From Diogma glabrata (taxonomy: Eukaryota; Arthropoda; Insecta; Diptera; Cylindrotomidae), in NCBI GenBank assembly GCA_963693315.1, contig OY856186.1, forward strand, positions 287,448,930-287,512,929: a stretch of 64,000 nt of DNA, read 5' to 3'. The stretch's first letter is position 1, and each line of letters opens with the position of its first letter. The notes below the pieces were generated by a model that was given only the letters and a program-made list of their open reading frames with translations, was not told where the DNA came from and ran no database searches. Of this stretch, positions 23,057 through 35,811 are shown in pieces. The translations under genes were made by a program, and so were the position numbers.

Positions 23057-24100
23057 TTTTGTGGACTCTGCTACCAAACACTAAAAGGTATTGAATTAAA
23101 GACTACTGCTTGTTGGTGGGTTCGTAATTATTAAATAATAATTTGTCTTGCAGATTATTGGAGTAATAGCTCGAGATACAAAGAAATATTATTTCAAAAC
23201 CCTCTTAAGTTTCTCTAATTTTTTTAATTTCGGTTTTTTCAATATACTTCCTGCAAAATTAAACACCGAAAATCAAATTTTATTTATTAAGTTTTATTCG
23301 TATTATTAATTTCTACACAATATATATAAGAGCAAGCTATACTTTTTTCTATATGTTTCAATTTTATCAAAAACAAAAATAATATCTATCGGATTAAATA
23401 TCTTTGGGCAATAAAAAAATTTTATATTTCTTTTCAAATTATTATAATAAATGTTCATTTGATTTTTTATCTTAATTTCTATTATTTAAACATTAAATAT
23501 CTAGAAAAAACTATCTTTAAAACTAAATATGAAATGCATCATTTTTTATCATATTTATGTTTTTAAACTTATTACTAAATTTTTAACGACTAGCATTTTA
23601 TGATTTTTTTTCATAATTATATTTTTATTTTATTATATTATATTTTAATCATTATCATTGATATTTTGTTTTAAATTAAATAATAATATTAATAAATTTG
23701 CTTTTATTATAACTTATGAATTTTATAAAAATTAAATATTTCATGACTTACATAAAACCAAAATAAAACAAATTAATGTCTTTATATAATAAGAATAGAT
23801 TATAATGGATATATAAGTATTTATTTTATAGTTAAAATAGTATTATAAATTAAACATAGTTTTGTATGTGTCATTTTGTTTAACCTCACTTTACGATCGA
23901 TCGATTCTTGTTAAATAGACTCTCGGTACTGTCGTTTAATGATTTGTTTAAAAAATAGAAAACAAACTTCGTTCGATAAGATGCACTATTATCATTTAAA
24001 TAATAGATTATTTTGTAAACTGAAAATAAATCTGAGCTTTTCTAAAGCACAACGAACGAGCAAAAAAATTGGTAGAAATAGTTCGATAATTCAGTAACAG
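23057..24100. other. Very AT-rich non-coding stretch
   Basis: Long A+T runs, with no repeat structure or gene that I can support. Confidence 0.4.
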
Positions 24101-24108
24101 GCAACAGT

Positions 24109-24993
24109 AGGGTGCCCAGATCAGCCGATAGCAAAAAGAGGAAATCCAAGTAAAAAAAAAGAGGACAATCAAATAAAAAAGAGGACACTTAAATAACTTA
24201 AAAATTCGTTAAATACTAAATTTTCAACTGTCTTGAATATTGTAGCTCATTATGGTTCCTTCACCAGTCATCCATTTAAATATTGTAATCTTTTCGAACT
24301 GCTTCGTCAATTGTTTGATGTAATCTAAACAGTTTTTGTAAATTACTATTACATTTTTCTGAAAGCCGTACATTCGTTAAACAATTCTTTATTTGCTTTA
24401 AAACATTTAAAGTTAATCCAGGGAAGAAATTGTTATTTATTCCTTCCTCAAGCGCTCTTTGAACTTATTCTAAATTACTCATTATTTGAATCAAGGAATT
24501 ATGCTCGTTTTTTATTTTTTTTATGTTGAGGTGGAAAACGTTGACCACCGAATGTAACAAAAACAAATATGCCTCATTTAATGGATTCTGGAAAACAGCT
24601 TAACTTCACTGGTGGTTTTGCTATAGACAAAAATACGGTTTTAACGCTTTATTCAATTTCAAAACTCTTTCAAAAACAGAAAAGAGTGACATACCGTCTT
24701 AGATGTACTAAGAATAATTCGATAACCTGTTTTGAAAAACTAGCAAAACTCCTTGCTTTTCAACACGATCATTAAAATATCTATCTTAACAAAACCTATA
24801 AATGTAAAGTTTTTCGTGTTTTTTTGCAAGAAAATTTTAAAAAGAGGACATTTAGAGGACAAAAAGATGACACTTAGAGGACAAACTGCCAATAAAGGAC
24901 AAAAAAGATTATGTTGCAAAAAAAAGATAGGACAAAAATAGCAGAGGTTTAAAAGAGGACAAATCCTCTAAAGAGAGGACGGATGGTCACCCT
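24109..24993. mobile_element. hAT-like relic with AGGGTG ends
   Basis: AGGGTGCCCAGATC at the left and GGTCACCCT at the right, with imperfect 8-bp flanks GCAACAGT and ACTACAGT (6 of 8 match). Subterminal regions carry many AGAGGACA-type repeats (right side 24842-24978, left side 24135-24186). Interior 24240-24600 is a transposase-like relic. Confidence 0.6.
24240..24600 (-). pseudogene. Transposase-like relic, antisense
   Basis: The minus strand reads NPLNEAYLFLLHSVVNVFHL, then a Lys/Asn/Glu-rich helical stretch with IMSNLE, RALEEGINNNFFPGLTL and LKQIKNCLTNV, broken by stops. Placement inside a hAT-like element and the helical character suggest part of a hAT transposase, but I cannot assign it by motif. 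Low confidence. Confidence 0.3.
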
Positions 24994-25226
24994 ACTACAG
25001 TGAAGAAGGAATCGGTTGCATTTCAAAATAGATAATAGACATGTCGCTTAAATAGATATTTGGAGCAACTCAAACCCAAACGTAAATCAAACAGAAGAGT
25101 AAAGTTTTTGTATCATTCTCTTCGCTTTCTATAAAGGAAGAACAAAACCAACAAAACTATTAAATGGGAATAAAAAAAAATATTTATATGAAAATAAAAA
25201 TAGTTAAATAAAATCAATACAGTCCT

Positions 25227-26635
25227 AGTGACACCTAGTATCTATTTTGAAATGCAACATACACCCTTGAAATATTATTTCAGCTTTATATTTTTAAATA
25301 CTTAAAATAGAAATTTTTAGTTCAGCATGAAAAATTACATATACATATTCTATTACTTAACATAGATTTTATTACCTATCTTCTATACTTATATTAAAAC
25401 ATAAGTAATAAAATATAAATAATAGAATACATAAACAATTTCTAAATTAACACTAAGTTTACACCATGGTAGAGTAATAGAAATAGAATAACAAATAGCT
25501 ATTAAGCTATTACGATGTAAACGGATAGAATAATACTTTTTTACTATTAGATAGATAGATAGATATTTCATATTTTACTTTTGATCGATAGTATAATGGA
25601 TCGTGGACACACATATTTTTTAAAGGATGTTAAAAACAGACCAAAACAAAAGATACGTAAACGCATGTGTGCGAATAAGACAAAACATAATCACTTTTTT
25701 TAAAAAAAAGATGTCAATCGTGTATATTTCGCAAAATTTTGTGCCGACTTTGTCCGAAAAGATGAAATGTTTGTCTTTTTTATATTAAAAAATATATAAA
25801 TACCTAAAATATTAATATATAAAATATATATATAAATAAATATATAAATACATGTGTTAGTTAAAAAAAATTATACGTACTATGATACTTTTCTAAAATA
25901 AATTTTGTTTTTCGATAATTATGATTTATATGATCGATTCTCAAAAAAAAATAAATAACACAAAAACTTATTTTATTTTACACAAAATTAAACAAAAAAT
26001 TTCGAAATTCTATTTAATAAAATAAAATTTGTTAGGTTAAGAGCATTTTATTATTTATTTTCGGATAACATCGGTATAAAAATTAGCGAAATAGACACGA
26101 TTGACATCTTTTTTTAAAAAAAAGTGATTATGTTTTGTCTTATTCGCACATAGGCGTCTACGTATCTTTTGTTTTGGTCTGTTTTTTACATCATTTAAAA
26201 AAGATATGTGTACGCGATCCTTAATAGTTTAATGGAAAAAATTGTAACTGTCAAAACGTAAAATCTGAAAGATAATTTCATGCGATTGTAAAAAATGTGC
26301 AATATCAAAATCACTCAAAATTTTAAATTAATATTAGCGTTCTAATTTTTTGATGAAATAGTTTTCAATTGATAAGATTTGATATTCAAAATTAAAATAC
26401 GGTAGCCGTATTCTATCTGTCAATATTATTCTGAGCGTTTATTTATACCACATATAGAATAATATTATTTTGTGGTATAAACAGCAAATGTATCGATAGT
26501 GTAATACCAAAAAACTGTTCTTCTATTAAACTATTGGCGGTATAAACTTAGTATAGGCAATTTAAAATATATAGTTGAAATAACATTTCAAGGTTGGATA
26601 TATGTTGCATTTCAAAATATATAATAGATGTCACT
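25227..26635. mobile_element. Inverted-repeat element with AGTGACACC ends
   Basis: About 80-bp inverted ends: AGTGACACCTAGTATCTATT then TTGAAATGCAACATACACCC at the left, mirrored at 26555-26635. Another copy of the same terminal sequence, in the right-end orientation, lies at about 25014-25090 (CATTTCAAAATAGATAATAG), so ends of this family are clustered here. The interior is non-coding and contains the nested MITE at 25598-26220. Confidence 0.65.
25598..26220. mobile_element. MITE with ~135-bp GGATCG inverted repeats
   Basis: 623 bp; starts GGATCGTGGACACACATAT and ends with its near reverse complement. Arms 25598-25735 and 26086-26220 share AGACCAAAACAAAAGATACG and AATAAGACAAAACATAATCA. The centre is AT-rich. 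No coding capacity. Nested in the 25227-26635 element. Confidence 0.82.
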
Positions 26636-27351
26636 TAAATAGAGCAACTGAACCCTAAACGTATCATTAAAGCCACTTTTTCAGTTGCCGTCGTTCGTGT
26701 GTTCATTCATTGTGTTTTTTTTAACCCAATCAAATTTCCTAGAAAAACTGAAGAAGAAAACTCGTCACTCGTTTTAAGGAACATGATTGGTTTAAAAAAA
26801 ACACTGAACGTATGTATGAACAATATTGACTTTATATTACGTTGTAATATCAGATATGATATTAGAATTTAAACAATATCCTTAATGTAAGACGCTAAAG
26901 AAAAACAAAACCAGTAAAAATCACGTTTTATGATAGATTATTATAAGATGTGAGTTTGAAGAATGATTTGACTTTTGAGTTTGAATGAATGAAAAAAAAT
27001 ATCGTAATAATACTATACCACAACATATAATAATATAAGATCAACCAAAATTAAAATCAGATGCACCATGTGTCCATTGTGGGACACAGGTCTTAAAAGG
27101 TATCTATGTGTTGTTGTGACACATATTCTTATGCCGATTACACAACACTTTTTACAAAAAATAAAAAGTTAAAAGATAAGTCATGTGAAAATTAAAATCT
27201 AGAATACAAATGGAAGCAATTTATGCTGTAAAATCAAAAAACTTATGTAAGACAGCTAAAACTGGAGTGCAATTGACTGCGAAATTGTACTTATTGTGCT
27301 GAATTAAATTAATCAACTTTTTATTGGACTAAATCAATAATTTATTTTTAA
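26636..27351. other. Non-coding stretch
   Basis: No gene is seen. About 27080-27140 (GTGGGACACAGGTCTTAAAA and the GTGTTGTTGTGACACAT that follows) resembles 4620-4670, a dispersed repeat pair. Confidence 0.35.
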
Positions 27352-28374
27352 GGGCCGATTGTATGAACGCGAATAGAAGATATATCCTCGGCTATAACGT
27401 CGTTTGTATTGTATGAAAGAGGATAGAACAAAAAATTAATCCGACAGTAAAATTCTATTCTCTGTTTTATTCACTTTTTTTCTTGTATAAGACAAAGGAT
27501 AAAACAATTTGGTTTTTTTTTCTTGACATGCGCATAGCAGGCTAATTTTGTTTTGAATTTGTGGTTATTTTTTAATTTAAATTTGTGCGTATGTTTTCAA
27601 ATAATTGTTTTTAATTTATAATTAAATTTATTTAATTGAAAAGTAAAAGAAAAGCATTGCCACTTAAAAAAATACTGCTACAAAAAATGCAATAAAAACA
27701 AAAATACAAAAAATTCTATCCATGTTCATACAATCGACGAAAAATAAAATTCTCGGAAGAAGATAATAGTATATTATTTAATTAGGAGCTAAAGTGCTAC
27801 TTTTTGTGTAGACGATATAAACGATACACAAAAAGTCACTTTAGCTCCGAATTAAATACACTATTTTTGCGGCAAACGTTTAAATTTTTTATAAATACGA
27901 AATTAATACATCAAAATTTTTATAAATATGATTTTTTATCGTCATAGTTACTTCCAAAAAAGAAAACAAAATATATAAATTCGTATAAATAAAATTTTTT
28001 TATCATGGAGCCTTTCAATCCAAAATTTCATAATCCAATTGAAATAGTTGTTATTTTTGATGTCATAGTTATACAATAATTCAAAATTTCATCATCCAAT
28101 CGAAATGTATATTATTTTTTTTTGTCATAGTTACATAATTTGTTTGAAAAAAATAACAAATATCGTAAAAATATGGAAAGGAATAGCGACTTTTTACTTT
28201 ACTTACTTTTTACTTTACTTTAGTTACTTTCCAGCCGCTTTGATTATACGTAAAAAGAAGTAAGACTTTGGCCTTCTTCTTAGCGGCAGTAAAGTTAAAC
28301 TTTACATCCGTTTGCCGAAAAAACTTTATTCTCGCCTTTTTTTCTATCCATCCTTGTTCATACAATCGACTCTA
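27352..28374. mobile_element. MITE with CGATTGTATGAAC ends, interrupted
   Basis: Left end CGATTGTATGAACGCGAATA. Two matching right ends, GTTCATACAATCGAC at about 27724-27738 and again at about 28358-28372. The simplest reading is a 390-bp MITE next to or interrupted by the unit at 27868-28325. Target duplication not clear. Confidence 0.55.
27783..28325. repeat. Foldback unit related to 3204-4205
   Basis: A hairpin at 27783-27852 (AGGAGCTAAAGTG and ACTTTAGCTCC arms enclosing ACTTTTTGTGT and its complement) is followed by a segment with TTTGCGGCAAACG / CGTTTGCCGAAAA ends. The interior (GTCATAGTTAC, TTCATAATCCAATTGAAATA) is a diverged match to the two units in hAT copy 1. Confidence 0.6.
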
Positions 28375-28409
28375 AATGACGACTGTAAGATAATTCATGT
28401 TTTTATCAG

Positions 28410-28820
28410 AGATTAAAACGCTACTTATCTCACTCCTTTACTACGTTCTTTCAGAGCGAGTAACTTCAAAAAAATATAACACTCCCAAAAACAGGAGTGA
28501 AAATAATAAAATATCGTTCTTACTACTATATTGAAATAAATGTTTTTTTTCAAATACCCACACATTTAATTTTTATTTTAAAATTGGTGCTTTTCCACGT
28601 AAAAAATAAATGAAAAGGATGACGAAAAGGGACTAATTTTCGTCTTTTGCATACGAACTGAAAGAAAAGAAAAAGAAAAACTCCAAAGGAGTGAAATCGA
28701 AAAATGAAATATTTCGCTCTTCGAGGAAGAACGATATTAAAATTATAATTATTTTAAATTATAAATACTATTTTGAGGAATAAAATGAGTGCTCAAATAA
28801 AATAAAATTGTAAACTCTAG
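28410..28820 (-). repeat. Dispersed repeat, copy 2 (inverted)
   Basis: Reverse complement of about 40-500, sharing the hexamer-rich CACTCCT and CTCCAAAGGAGTGAAATCGA blocks. No coding capacity. Confidence 0.6.
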
Positions 28821-29029
28821 TTTTTATCAACATCTGACAACTTAAACATAAATTTAAATTAAAACTGGGCGATTTTGTTAAATCAAATTTAGAATTAGCA
28901 GTTAGTACAATTTAGCACGTATGTAATTAGAACGCCGTATTAGTAACGAATATAATTTGTAGTTATAATAAAATTGAAGTTATTCAATAAACTATTGCAG
29001 AACGAATAAAAATTGGGATTAGTTCTCTA

Positions 29030-29160
29030 TAAAAATTAAACTGTTTTCATTCAGAGTTTATCAAACTTCCTTTCTCTGTGAATTTTTCTGTCAATTAAGC
29101 TCGCAACAATCATTCGAAAACTGTGCTCTGCAAAATTCTACAAAAATTAAAATGTTTTAC
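29030..29160 (+). repeat. Orphan satellite monomer fragment
   Basis: TTCTCTGTGAATTTTTCTGT, GCTCGCAACAATCATTCGAA and TGCAAAATTCTACAAAAATT follow the order of the second half of the 290-bp satellite monomer, at clear divergence and without neighbours. It lacks the poly-G run. Confidence 0.6.
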
Positions 29161-29404
29161 GTTCTCATTCAAATAATTAAATCTAGTCATAAGTACAGAA
29201 AAATGTTTTGTTTTTGTACATAGACAAACAAAAAGTAAATTTAAAATAGAACGAGAAGAACTTATTGTAATTTATAATAACATTATAAATATTAAATAAA
29301 GGGGGTGTATTTCATGTTGAGTAAATTGTAATATGTCTTGTTTGTTGATGTTGAGAATTTTGGGATCTCCCTCTTAGAATAATTGTGTACTGTTAAAGAA
29401 CTTG

Positions 29405-29610
29405 TTTCTGAATAAATAAAAATGGATGACGAAAAAGTAATTTTCTTTGTCTGTATTTAAAATCAACAAAATAAAAACGACTCCAAAGAAGTGAAATAAA
29501 AAAAAATTACTCTTACTGGTAAGAACGATATTAAAATTATAAAAATTTTAACTTGTAAATACTATTTTGAGAAGTGAAAACGGCGCTCGATTAAAAAGAA
29601 ATCGTAAAAT
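29405..29610 (-). repeat. Dispersed repeat, copy 3 (partial)
   Basis: Matches part of copy 2 (GGATGACGAAAA, CTCCAAAGAAGTGAAAT, AAGAACGATATTAAAATTAT). Confidence 0.55.
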
Positions 29611-30066
29611 ATGGATAAAACACTTTTTTTCCTAAAATCCAAAAATATCTAATTAAATATGTAAGTAAGGATACAAAGTTGTTTTTTTTTTCAAATAATT
29701 TTTGTTTACAATTCACAATATTTTTATTGAAGTTACAAAAATTTGGTGTGTTGTATATTTCTAAAAAATTGTAGTTTGCCAACTTTTTTTTACGTGCACA
29801 TATTCTTGAACTATCACGAACACTTTTATTAATTCCTTTTGATAATGCAAAATTAATTTTGAGGGAAAATGTGAAGGTGGCTATGTTGTAGACTTTATTG
29901 TTTTTTTAAATGGCATAACTATAATCCACCTAAATTGTGTTATTATTTTTAACTCTAATTTCGATATAAATATGGATTATAGCACCACAAAATGACCATC
30001 CAGCTCAAAGTAAATTGTAACATTTGTTGTAAATTATTGAAACGATTTTATAAAATGAGCTAAGCG
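29611..30066. other. Non-coding AT-rich stretch
   Basis: Nothing recognised. Confidence 0.3.
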
Positions 30067-30470
30067 TTCCAGAACTAATGAAGAAACTTGTAGAAAGAGG
30101 ATTATCAACAACAGGAAACAAAAGTGTATTGAGATTTCATGTGGCCGTGAAAGTTGATGAATTAGAAATTGAAAACAAGCAGTTCGTGTTTGAACAAAAG
30201 GAATGCAGAGATCTAAAAAGAAAAGGACAAAATGTTTCGCGTTTGATGAAAAGGTTTGATGGGAACAAAAACTGAAAAGTATGCACAAAGATCGTCGGTT
30301 TATGTGTATAGATGAGTAAATAAAAGATAACTAATCGTTTCAAGGTCCTAAAAACAACAGAAAGAAAGAACGCAGACGACAGTAGCAGCAATAAGGAATT
30401 TCCTTGTCGGATATGCAATAAATCCTACTATGGTACACAATTCGTTGACAACCAGTTGAAAATATTGTGA
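30067..30470 (+). pseudogene. Gag relic with SAP motif and zinc knuckle scrap
   Basis: MKKLVERGLSTTGNK at 30078 closely matches the SAP-motif start of the Gag at 44155 (LKKELEQRGLSTTGNK). A charged helical region follows, then after stops a FPCRICNKSYYG scrap (near 30400) that resembles the zinc knuckle. No LTRs are recognised around it. It derives from the same or a related Ty3/gypsy family. Confidence 0.6.
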
Positions 30471-30961
30471 AAAAAATAAAAAAAAACAAATAGAATCTAG
30501 CTAATCTTTCAAAATCATTTGACAATTGAGTGTCGAAACGAATTGAGTATCGAAAGAAAAAGTAAAGCATGCTACACTGAAAAAAATTGAAGTAATGACA
30601 ACCTCATCTCGAAGTTGGCAGTTTGTTATTCATGCAAAGAAAAATTATTTGCAAACAATTTCACCGTGATTGGGACAACTACACGATAACATTTTCCTAA
30701 CAACAGAATGAGGTTTATTTAAAATATAAAGTGTTATATCCAATATAACATTACTTGAATAAAGATAATAATATTTTCCCTGCAAAAATTTTCTTTGGCC
30801 TTATATCAATTTTTCATTTTAAAGTTTAAGTATTTGAGATTAATTGAACTATATTTTAGTTGTTGAAGCAATTTCGTAGTTTGATTCGCCATATCTGACC
30901 GCACGGTGAGGTTGAGACAACTGCATTTCGATTGGAAATAGGACATGTTTTTTTATGTTAT

Positions 30962-31095
30962 ACAGACCTACAATCAATTTGTCAATCAATCGAAAACGAA
31001 AATAAACGAAATAAAATTTAGGGTAAAATTACCCTAAATTTTATTTCGTTTATTTTCGTTTTCGATTGATTGACAAATTGATTGTAGGTCTGTAG
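30962..31095. repeat. Near-perfect hairpin, 65-bp arms, copy 1
   Basis: ACAGACCTACAATCAATTTG at the left, mirrored by CAAATTGATTGTAGGTCTGT at the right, with almost no loop (GGTAAAATTACC centre). The same hairpin occurs at 41650-41776. It is likely a minimal foldback or MITE; as RNA it would form a long duplex. Confidence 0.88.
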
Positions 31096-32737
31096 CATGC
31101 TTAAGAGTAAAAGAAATATTGAATAAGGACGTAGACGTAGTAATATAAAATTGTATTGAATGAATTAAAGAATATACATTTATGAAATAGATATTTCTTT
31201 AAATGAATTGGCCAGAAATAAGATGATATTTCAAGATTAGTTGTCTTAAACACACTACAAAATGTATCATCTAGTTTTATTTAAAAGTTTTAACGAAACT
31301 AATGTGGTTTTCTTTTGACTTTTCTAAATCAATTTATAAATTCGGGTCTGAAAAGAACAAAAAACAAAAGTTGATGTGAAATATGTTGGTATTAGTGATT
31401 TTAAATGGCGGTTGTCTACTTTTAAATTTGAAAAATTTCGTATAATAGCATATTCTGCATTTGCGTATTGAAATATTGAAATTAGTTTCAATTAATTTGT
31501 AAATAAAATAATTTTGTTTTATTCATTCATATTTGTTTTCAATTTAAATTACTTCATTTTAGAGAAAAGCATCTTCGTTTTTTTCTATGATGCATCTTTT
31601 TTCATCCGCCCAATGAAATATAATATTTTAATTCTAATAAATCCATTTTAGAGTTTTTTTTATTTATTAGGAGTTATTTTATTAAATGTTAGTTACATTA
31701 TATTGTATATATATAATACAAAACACAATAATTAATTCTTCAAAATTAAACAATTCATAGTTATATAAAAATTGTTGTTAACAAAACGTTTATTTTTTAA
31801 ATTTTCTTTGTTGATATTAGTAATGTCAAAAAAATTTACGAAAAAATGCACATTTTTTTTTTGATGTAAATCGGAAAAAAAATTGATGTTTTTGGGTGAA
31901 AAGAACAAAATTTTTGATTTACATCAATTTTTTTTTGATGGATTTGGGTGAAAAGAATTCGACATAAATAAAATATTTTAGTTAACATGAATATACTTTA
32001 GTAAAATTGTAGAAAACTTTATATGAATCATATATTTTCAAGTCATATAATTTAAATTAGATGAAAATGCGACTTTATTTTTTCTCTGTACAAGTGCAAA
32101 CATTACGCAAACATTTTGTGATTATAAATGAACCACCACCATCATCAAATTCTAGAAAAAATACAACAACTAAGATAAGATTGTAAAAAATTCATAAAAT
32201 TATTATTGATTTTTTGGGCTGCAAAATAGTTATTTTTAATATATTTTAATATTGTTATTTTAATATGTTTGTAAAGTATGGATTGTCTGTCTGGTGAAAG
32301 TAAAACAAAAATATTTTGCAAAGATAAAGAAATGTATTTAAATTTTAATGAAGTGCACATCGCCTATATTAATTTACAATTCCGTCTATGTTCTAGGCGG
32401 GTTTACATGAAGACTTAATTCAATCGGTTATTTGTTTATATGGATAATCAGATCAGCCCATCCATATGTATAGTGCTTTCCAATTTAAAGGAAATTATAA
32501 TGCTAATGGGTAATTGAAAACTTGATCTTTTATGTTGGTTGTTAAAATTTCAGTTAAAAATAATTTAAATTAAAATGCAATAATAATTGGAACTGGAATA
32601 ATAATTTAAGAACTGAGGATGACGTAAGTCGAAATCGATATTCTATAAAATAAAAATAAAATCCAAATTGTTACTATAAGGAAGTTTATATTATTATTAA
32701 TAAAATAAAATTAAAAATAAACAGTAAAAAGTATATT
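31096..32737. other. Non-coding stretch
   Basis: No gene. At 31850-31965, repeated GATGTAAATC / GATTTACATCAATTTTTTTT and GGGTGAAAAGAA motifs also occur near 41850-41890, beside the second hairpin. Confidence 0.35.
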
Positions 32738-32830
32738 TTTAATTATTGCATTTTAATTCAAAAGTGACAAAAGCACACAAACAGTGAATAATATGGAAAA
32801 CCATAACACATATAAAAATAATTTGACCTG
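32738..32830 (+). repeat. Dispersed repeat pair member
   Basis: TTGCATTTTAATTCAAAAGT and ACACAAACAGTGAATAATAT are repeated almost exactly at 60254-60345. Confidence 0.7.
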
Positions 32831-34654
32831 AATTAGAGTTGAGCCTTTGAGTTCACGTTCACCTTGTTAGCTTCTAGGCTACGCAATACATTAATATTGA
32901 AGATCTAACATGGAATCACGTTAAATTTAAACATTTCCAAAAAACGTCTTATATCTGGGATGCATGCAACATAGATTTCAAAACTAATGGTTTGTTTTCC
33001 AACGAAAGTAGATTTGCTTAAAATAACAATTTTTCAAAATGTTCTGTTTGTTGCTTATTATGTCAATTATATAATTATTCGTTCAAGAACAGGACAATAT
33101 AACAACTTTAGTTGACGAATTGTGTTTATCGAATTGAAATAAACGCCGATTCAGAGAGTAATTTAATAAGAATTCATTATGCTGACCGTTAAGTGAGGTA
33201 TTGTCAAAATTGGATATTATATATCTAGAAACAAATACGATTTTATCATACGATAAATAAAATGTTTTCTTTTGTAAGTCTTTTGAAAAATTCTACCAAC
33301 TCGAAATCTACGCGGGGTAAAAGTTTAGCGACAATGGATTTTAAGTTCTTGCAGTAAAATTATGATATCTTATAATCTAATCATCATGTCAAACGGAACA
33401 AAGTCATTTGTGATACCGAATATATAACCTTTAGAAAATTAAAGAGTTATAGCCTCTATGGCAATGGTTATATTTTCGCTAACGATAATAAATGTAACGT
33501 TCAAGGTTCATACAACCAACTCTATTCTACGATACTGAAGTAAAATATGTACTAAAGACCAGACACCATTAGATAGACCATTAGATGATTAGCATAATAA
33601 TTATTCTTTGGAACTTCTAAAGAAACTGACGTGTACTTGTTTTTACATATAAGTAAAATATTTTTAATTATTTATAATACAATCACTAGTTATACGAAAA
33701 AATCAAACTTCTTTTTTAATATTATTTACATTGCAAAAAATAACTATGTTAAGTAAATATAATAATAGATTAGACTCATAAAACAATAATAAAACATTTC
33801 TACATTGATACTTCTTGCATAAAATTAGCATATAGTTTTATTTTTAATTTATAATAATTTGATGGAAAAAATAAATAAATTAATAAGTTTATTTTATACT
33901 TTTTTTTAAATTTTTATTTTTAACTTTATGATTTATGGGATTATATGGATGAACTATTTATTGTTTGTTTGCAGTTAGTTTTAATACTCAGTCCAGTTCT
34001 TATGATAAACAATAATTTTAATGCATATTTATTTACTATTTTTAGTAAGTATAACAGGAATGATTGAGCTTAGACAAAATAAATATGATGATAATTGAAC
34101 TTAAGGGCTAATATTCACATAAATGGAATATTTGTAGATTTTATTTAAATATGTTTAGGAATGAAAGAGTTTGTGATATTGTTGGCATTTAGCACAAAGT
34201 TGTATGTATACGTGATAGTTCAATAGATGAATTCGGTGAGTACAAGGAGAAATATATTAAAGAACTATACTTTTCATCGCAGCCATTGCATATGTCGGTT
34301 TAAAACGAATGGAATCTTTTATAAAAAATTATCATGAGTTTGAAATGCTTTACCCACAAACATAACATTTTAGTTGAAACTGTTGCCTATCTCAGCCTTC
34401 GTTACTCGAAAAGGTCGAACGTCTGAAACTTTGACACAACGTTCCATTTGAATTGTTTGAAGTTATATGATTATTTTTGAAAAACGAAATCTGAGTTAAT
34501 TTGATACCCGATTTTGTTAATTTGTTCAGAGAGCGGGCAGGGTATTTAACTGAATGTTGTTTTCTTGGTGAATCAATGGGCGACAGAAAAGTTTTGTTTA
34601 TTTTTCAATCATTTTATAGAAGACTCACTCACAACAACGCGTAGTCTGGCACCT
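32831..34654. other. Non-coding AT-rich stretch
   Basis: No supported gene or repeat family. Low-complexity A+T runs. Confidence 0.3.
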
Positions 34655-34945
34655 CTAGTTTAATATAAAATATTTATTATATCTAAAAAAATATATAATG
34701 TTTACTCGTTATCTATCAATTAGGTAAACAGTAAATTAAATATTGTTTTCGGTAAACAATTAGTAATGGTTTCCCGTTTAGATTGATGGTAGTGCTTAAA
34801 CAATGTTTGATGCTTGGACAGCTAATTTAATATAAAACATTCATTATATCTAAAAAATATTACAATAATGTATCATTAAGAACAAGAACTAAATTAAATA
34901 TGGTTTGAGGTAAAAAATTAATGGTTTCCTGCTAAGATTCACAAT
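34655..34945 (+). repeat. Two tandem ~160-bp units
   Basis: AATATAAAATATTTATTATA (34662 region) and TAATATAAAACATTCATTAT (34826 region) start two diverged copies that both end near AATGGTTTCC[CT]G. Confidence 0.6.
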
Positions 34946-35484
34946 TCGAAGGAAAAAGCAACACCTGGATCGGACAAGAATAATCAACATGAATACAAGA
35001 ACATCAAAACTACAAGCCCAGAACTAAAAATATTTGGATCGATAGCAGTTATTTTGTAAGTATCTAATAAAAGAACGATAGTAAGCTTGTTCGATAGAAA
35101 ACTTAGTGAAAAGATGGGACTATTGATGGTTTAACCATCAGTCAGATCACACAAAAACCTGGAAAAGTTAACTGATTGCGAAAAATACATTGCTTTTTTT
35201 TGAAAACGAATTTAAGTGAGCTAGGGAATAATTGCTAATCAAATTTATGTATAGCAGTTTAAAGAACTGTCTTGAACCAATGGACATGTTTAATAATTGG
35301 AAAATGTACAAAACAATAGATAAAAATGACATCAACTCTTTTCACTAATTCTGTTAAAGTGACATATTCTTAAATTTTTTAAACACTATGAAATATTGTT
35401 ATTCCACCGACGTTACTAATTTATATTCTCAAATTTTCGACATTCGTCTTTAAAACTGGTTTGTATATCAAGTTTTTGGCCAGC
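34946..35484. other. Non-coding stretch
   Basis: Nothing recognised. Confidence 0.3.
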
Positions 35485-35811
35485 TTAAGACAGAAGATGG
35501 ATAGTACAGACACCGATATAACTTTGAGATCAGAGACCTTGCGAGTCCTGATATAATGGGTTGTATCAGTTCTAATAGGATTGCTTGGTTTGGACATATT
35601 CTACGAACCGAATCACAGTCTGGAATGATTAAAAAAATGTACGTTAGTACCAAAGGGAGTGGACAATGGGAGGCCGACGTAATAAACGAACTTAAAAAAA
35701 ATTGGCTGCCATGGTAATTATGTCGCTGCTGCGAATAACCGTGGTGAATATTCAAAGTTGATTAGCCCGGCAACGCTCCTACATAGAGCTGGAACGCCAC
35801 GAAAAAAAAAA
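35485..35811 (+). pseudogene. 3' tail of a non-LTR retrotransposon
   Basis: Plus-strand reading gives SNRIAWFGHILRTES, then MIKKMYVSTKGSGQWEADVI and, across a frameshift, YVAAANNRGEYSKLISPATL and RAGTPRK, ending in a short A-run (about 35801-35811). The WFGHILR..E pattern followed by a basic, tryptophan-rich tail is typical of the C-terminus of insect non-LTR reverse-transcriptase proteins. A 5'-truncated, decayed copy. Confidence 0.6.
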
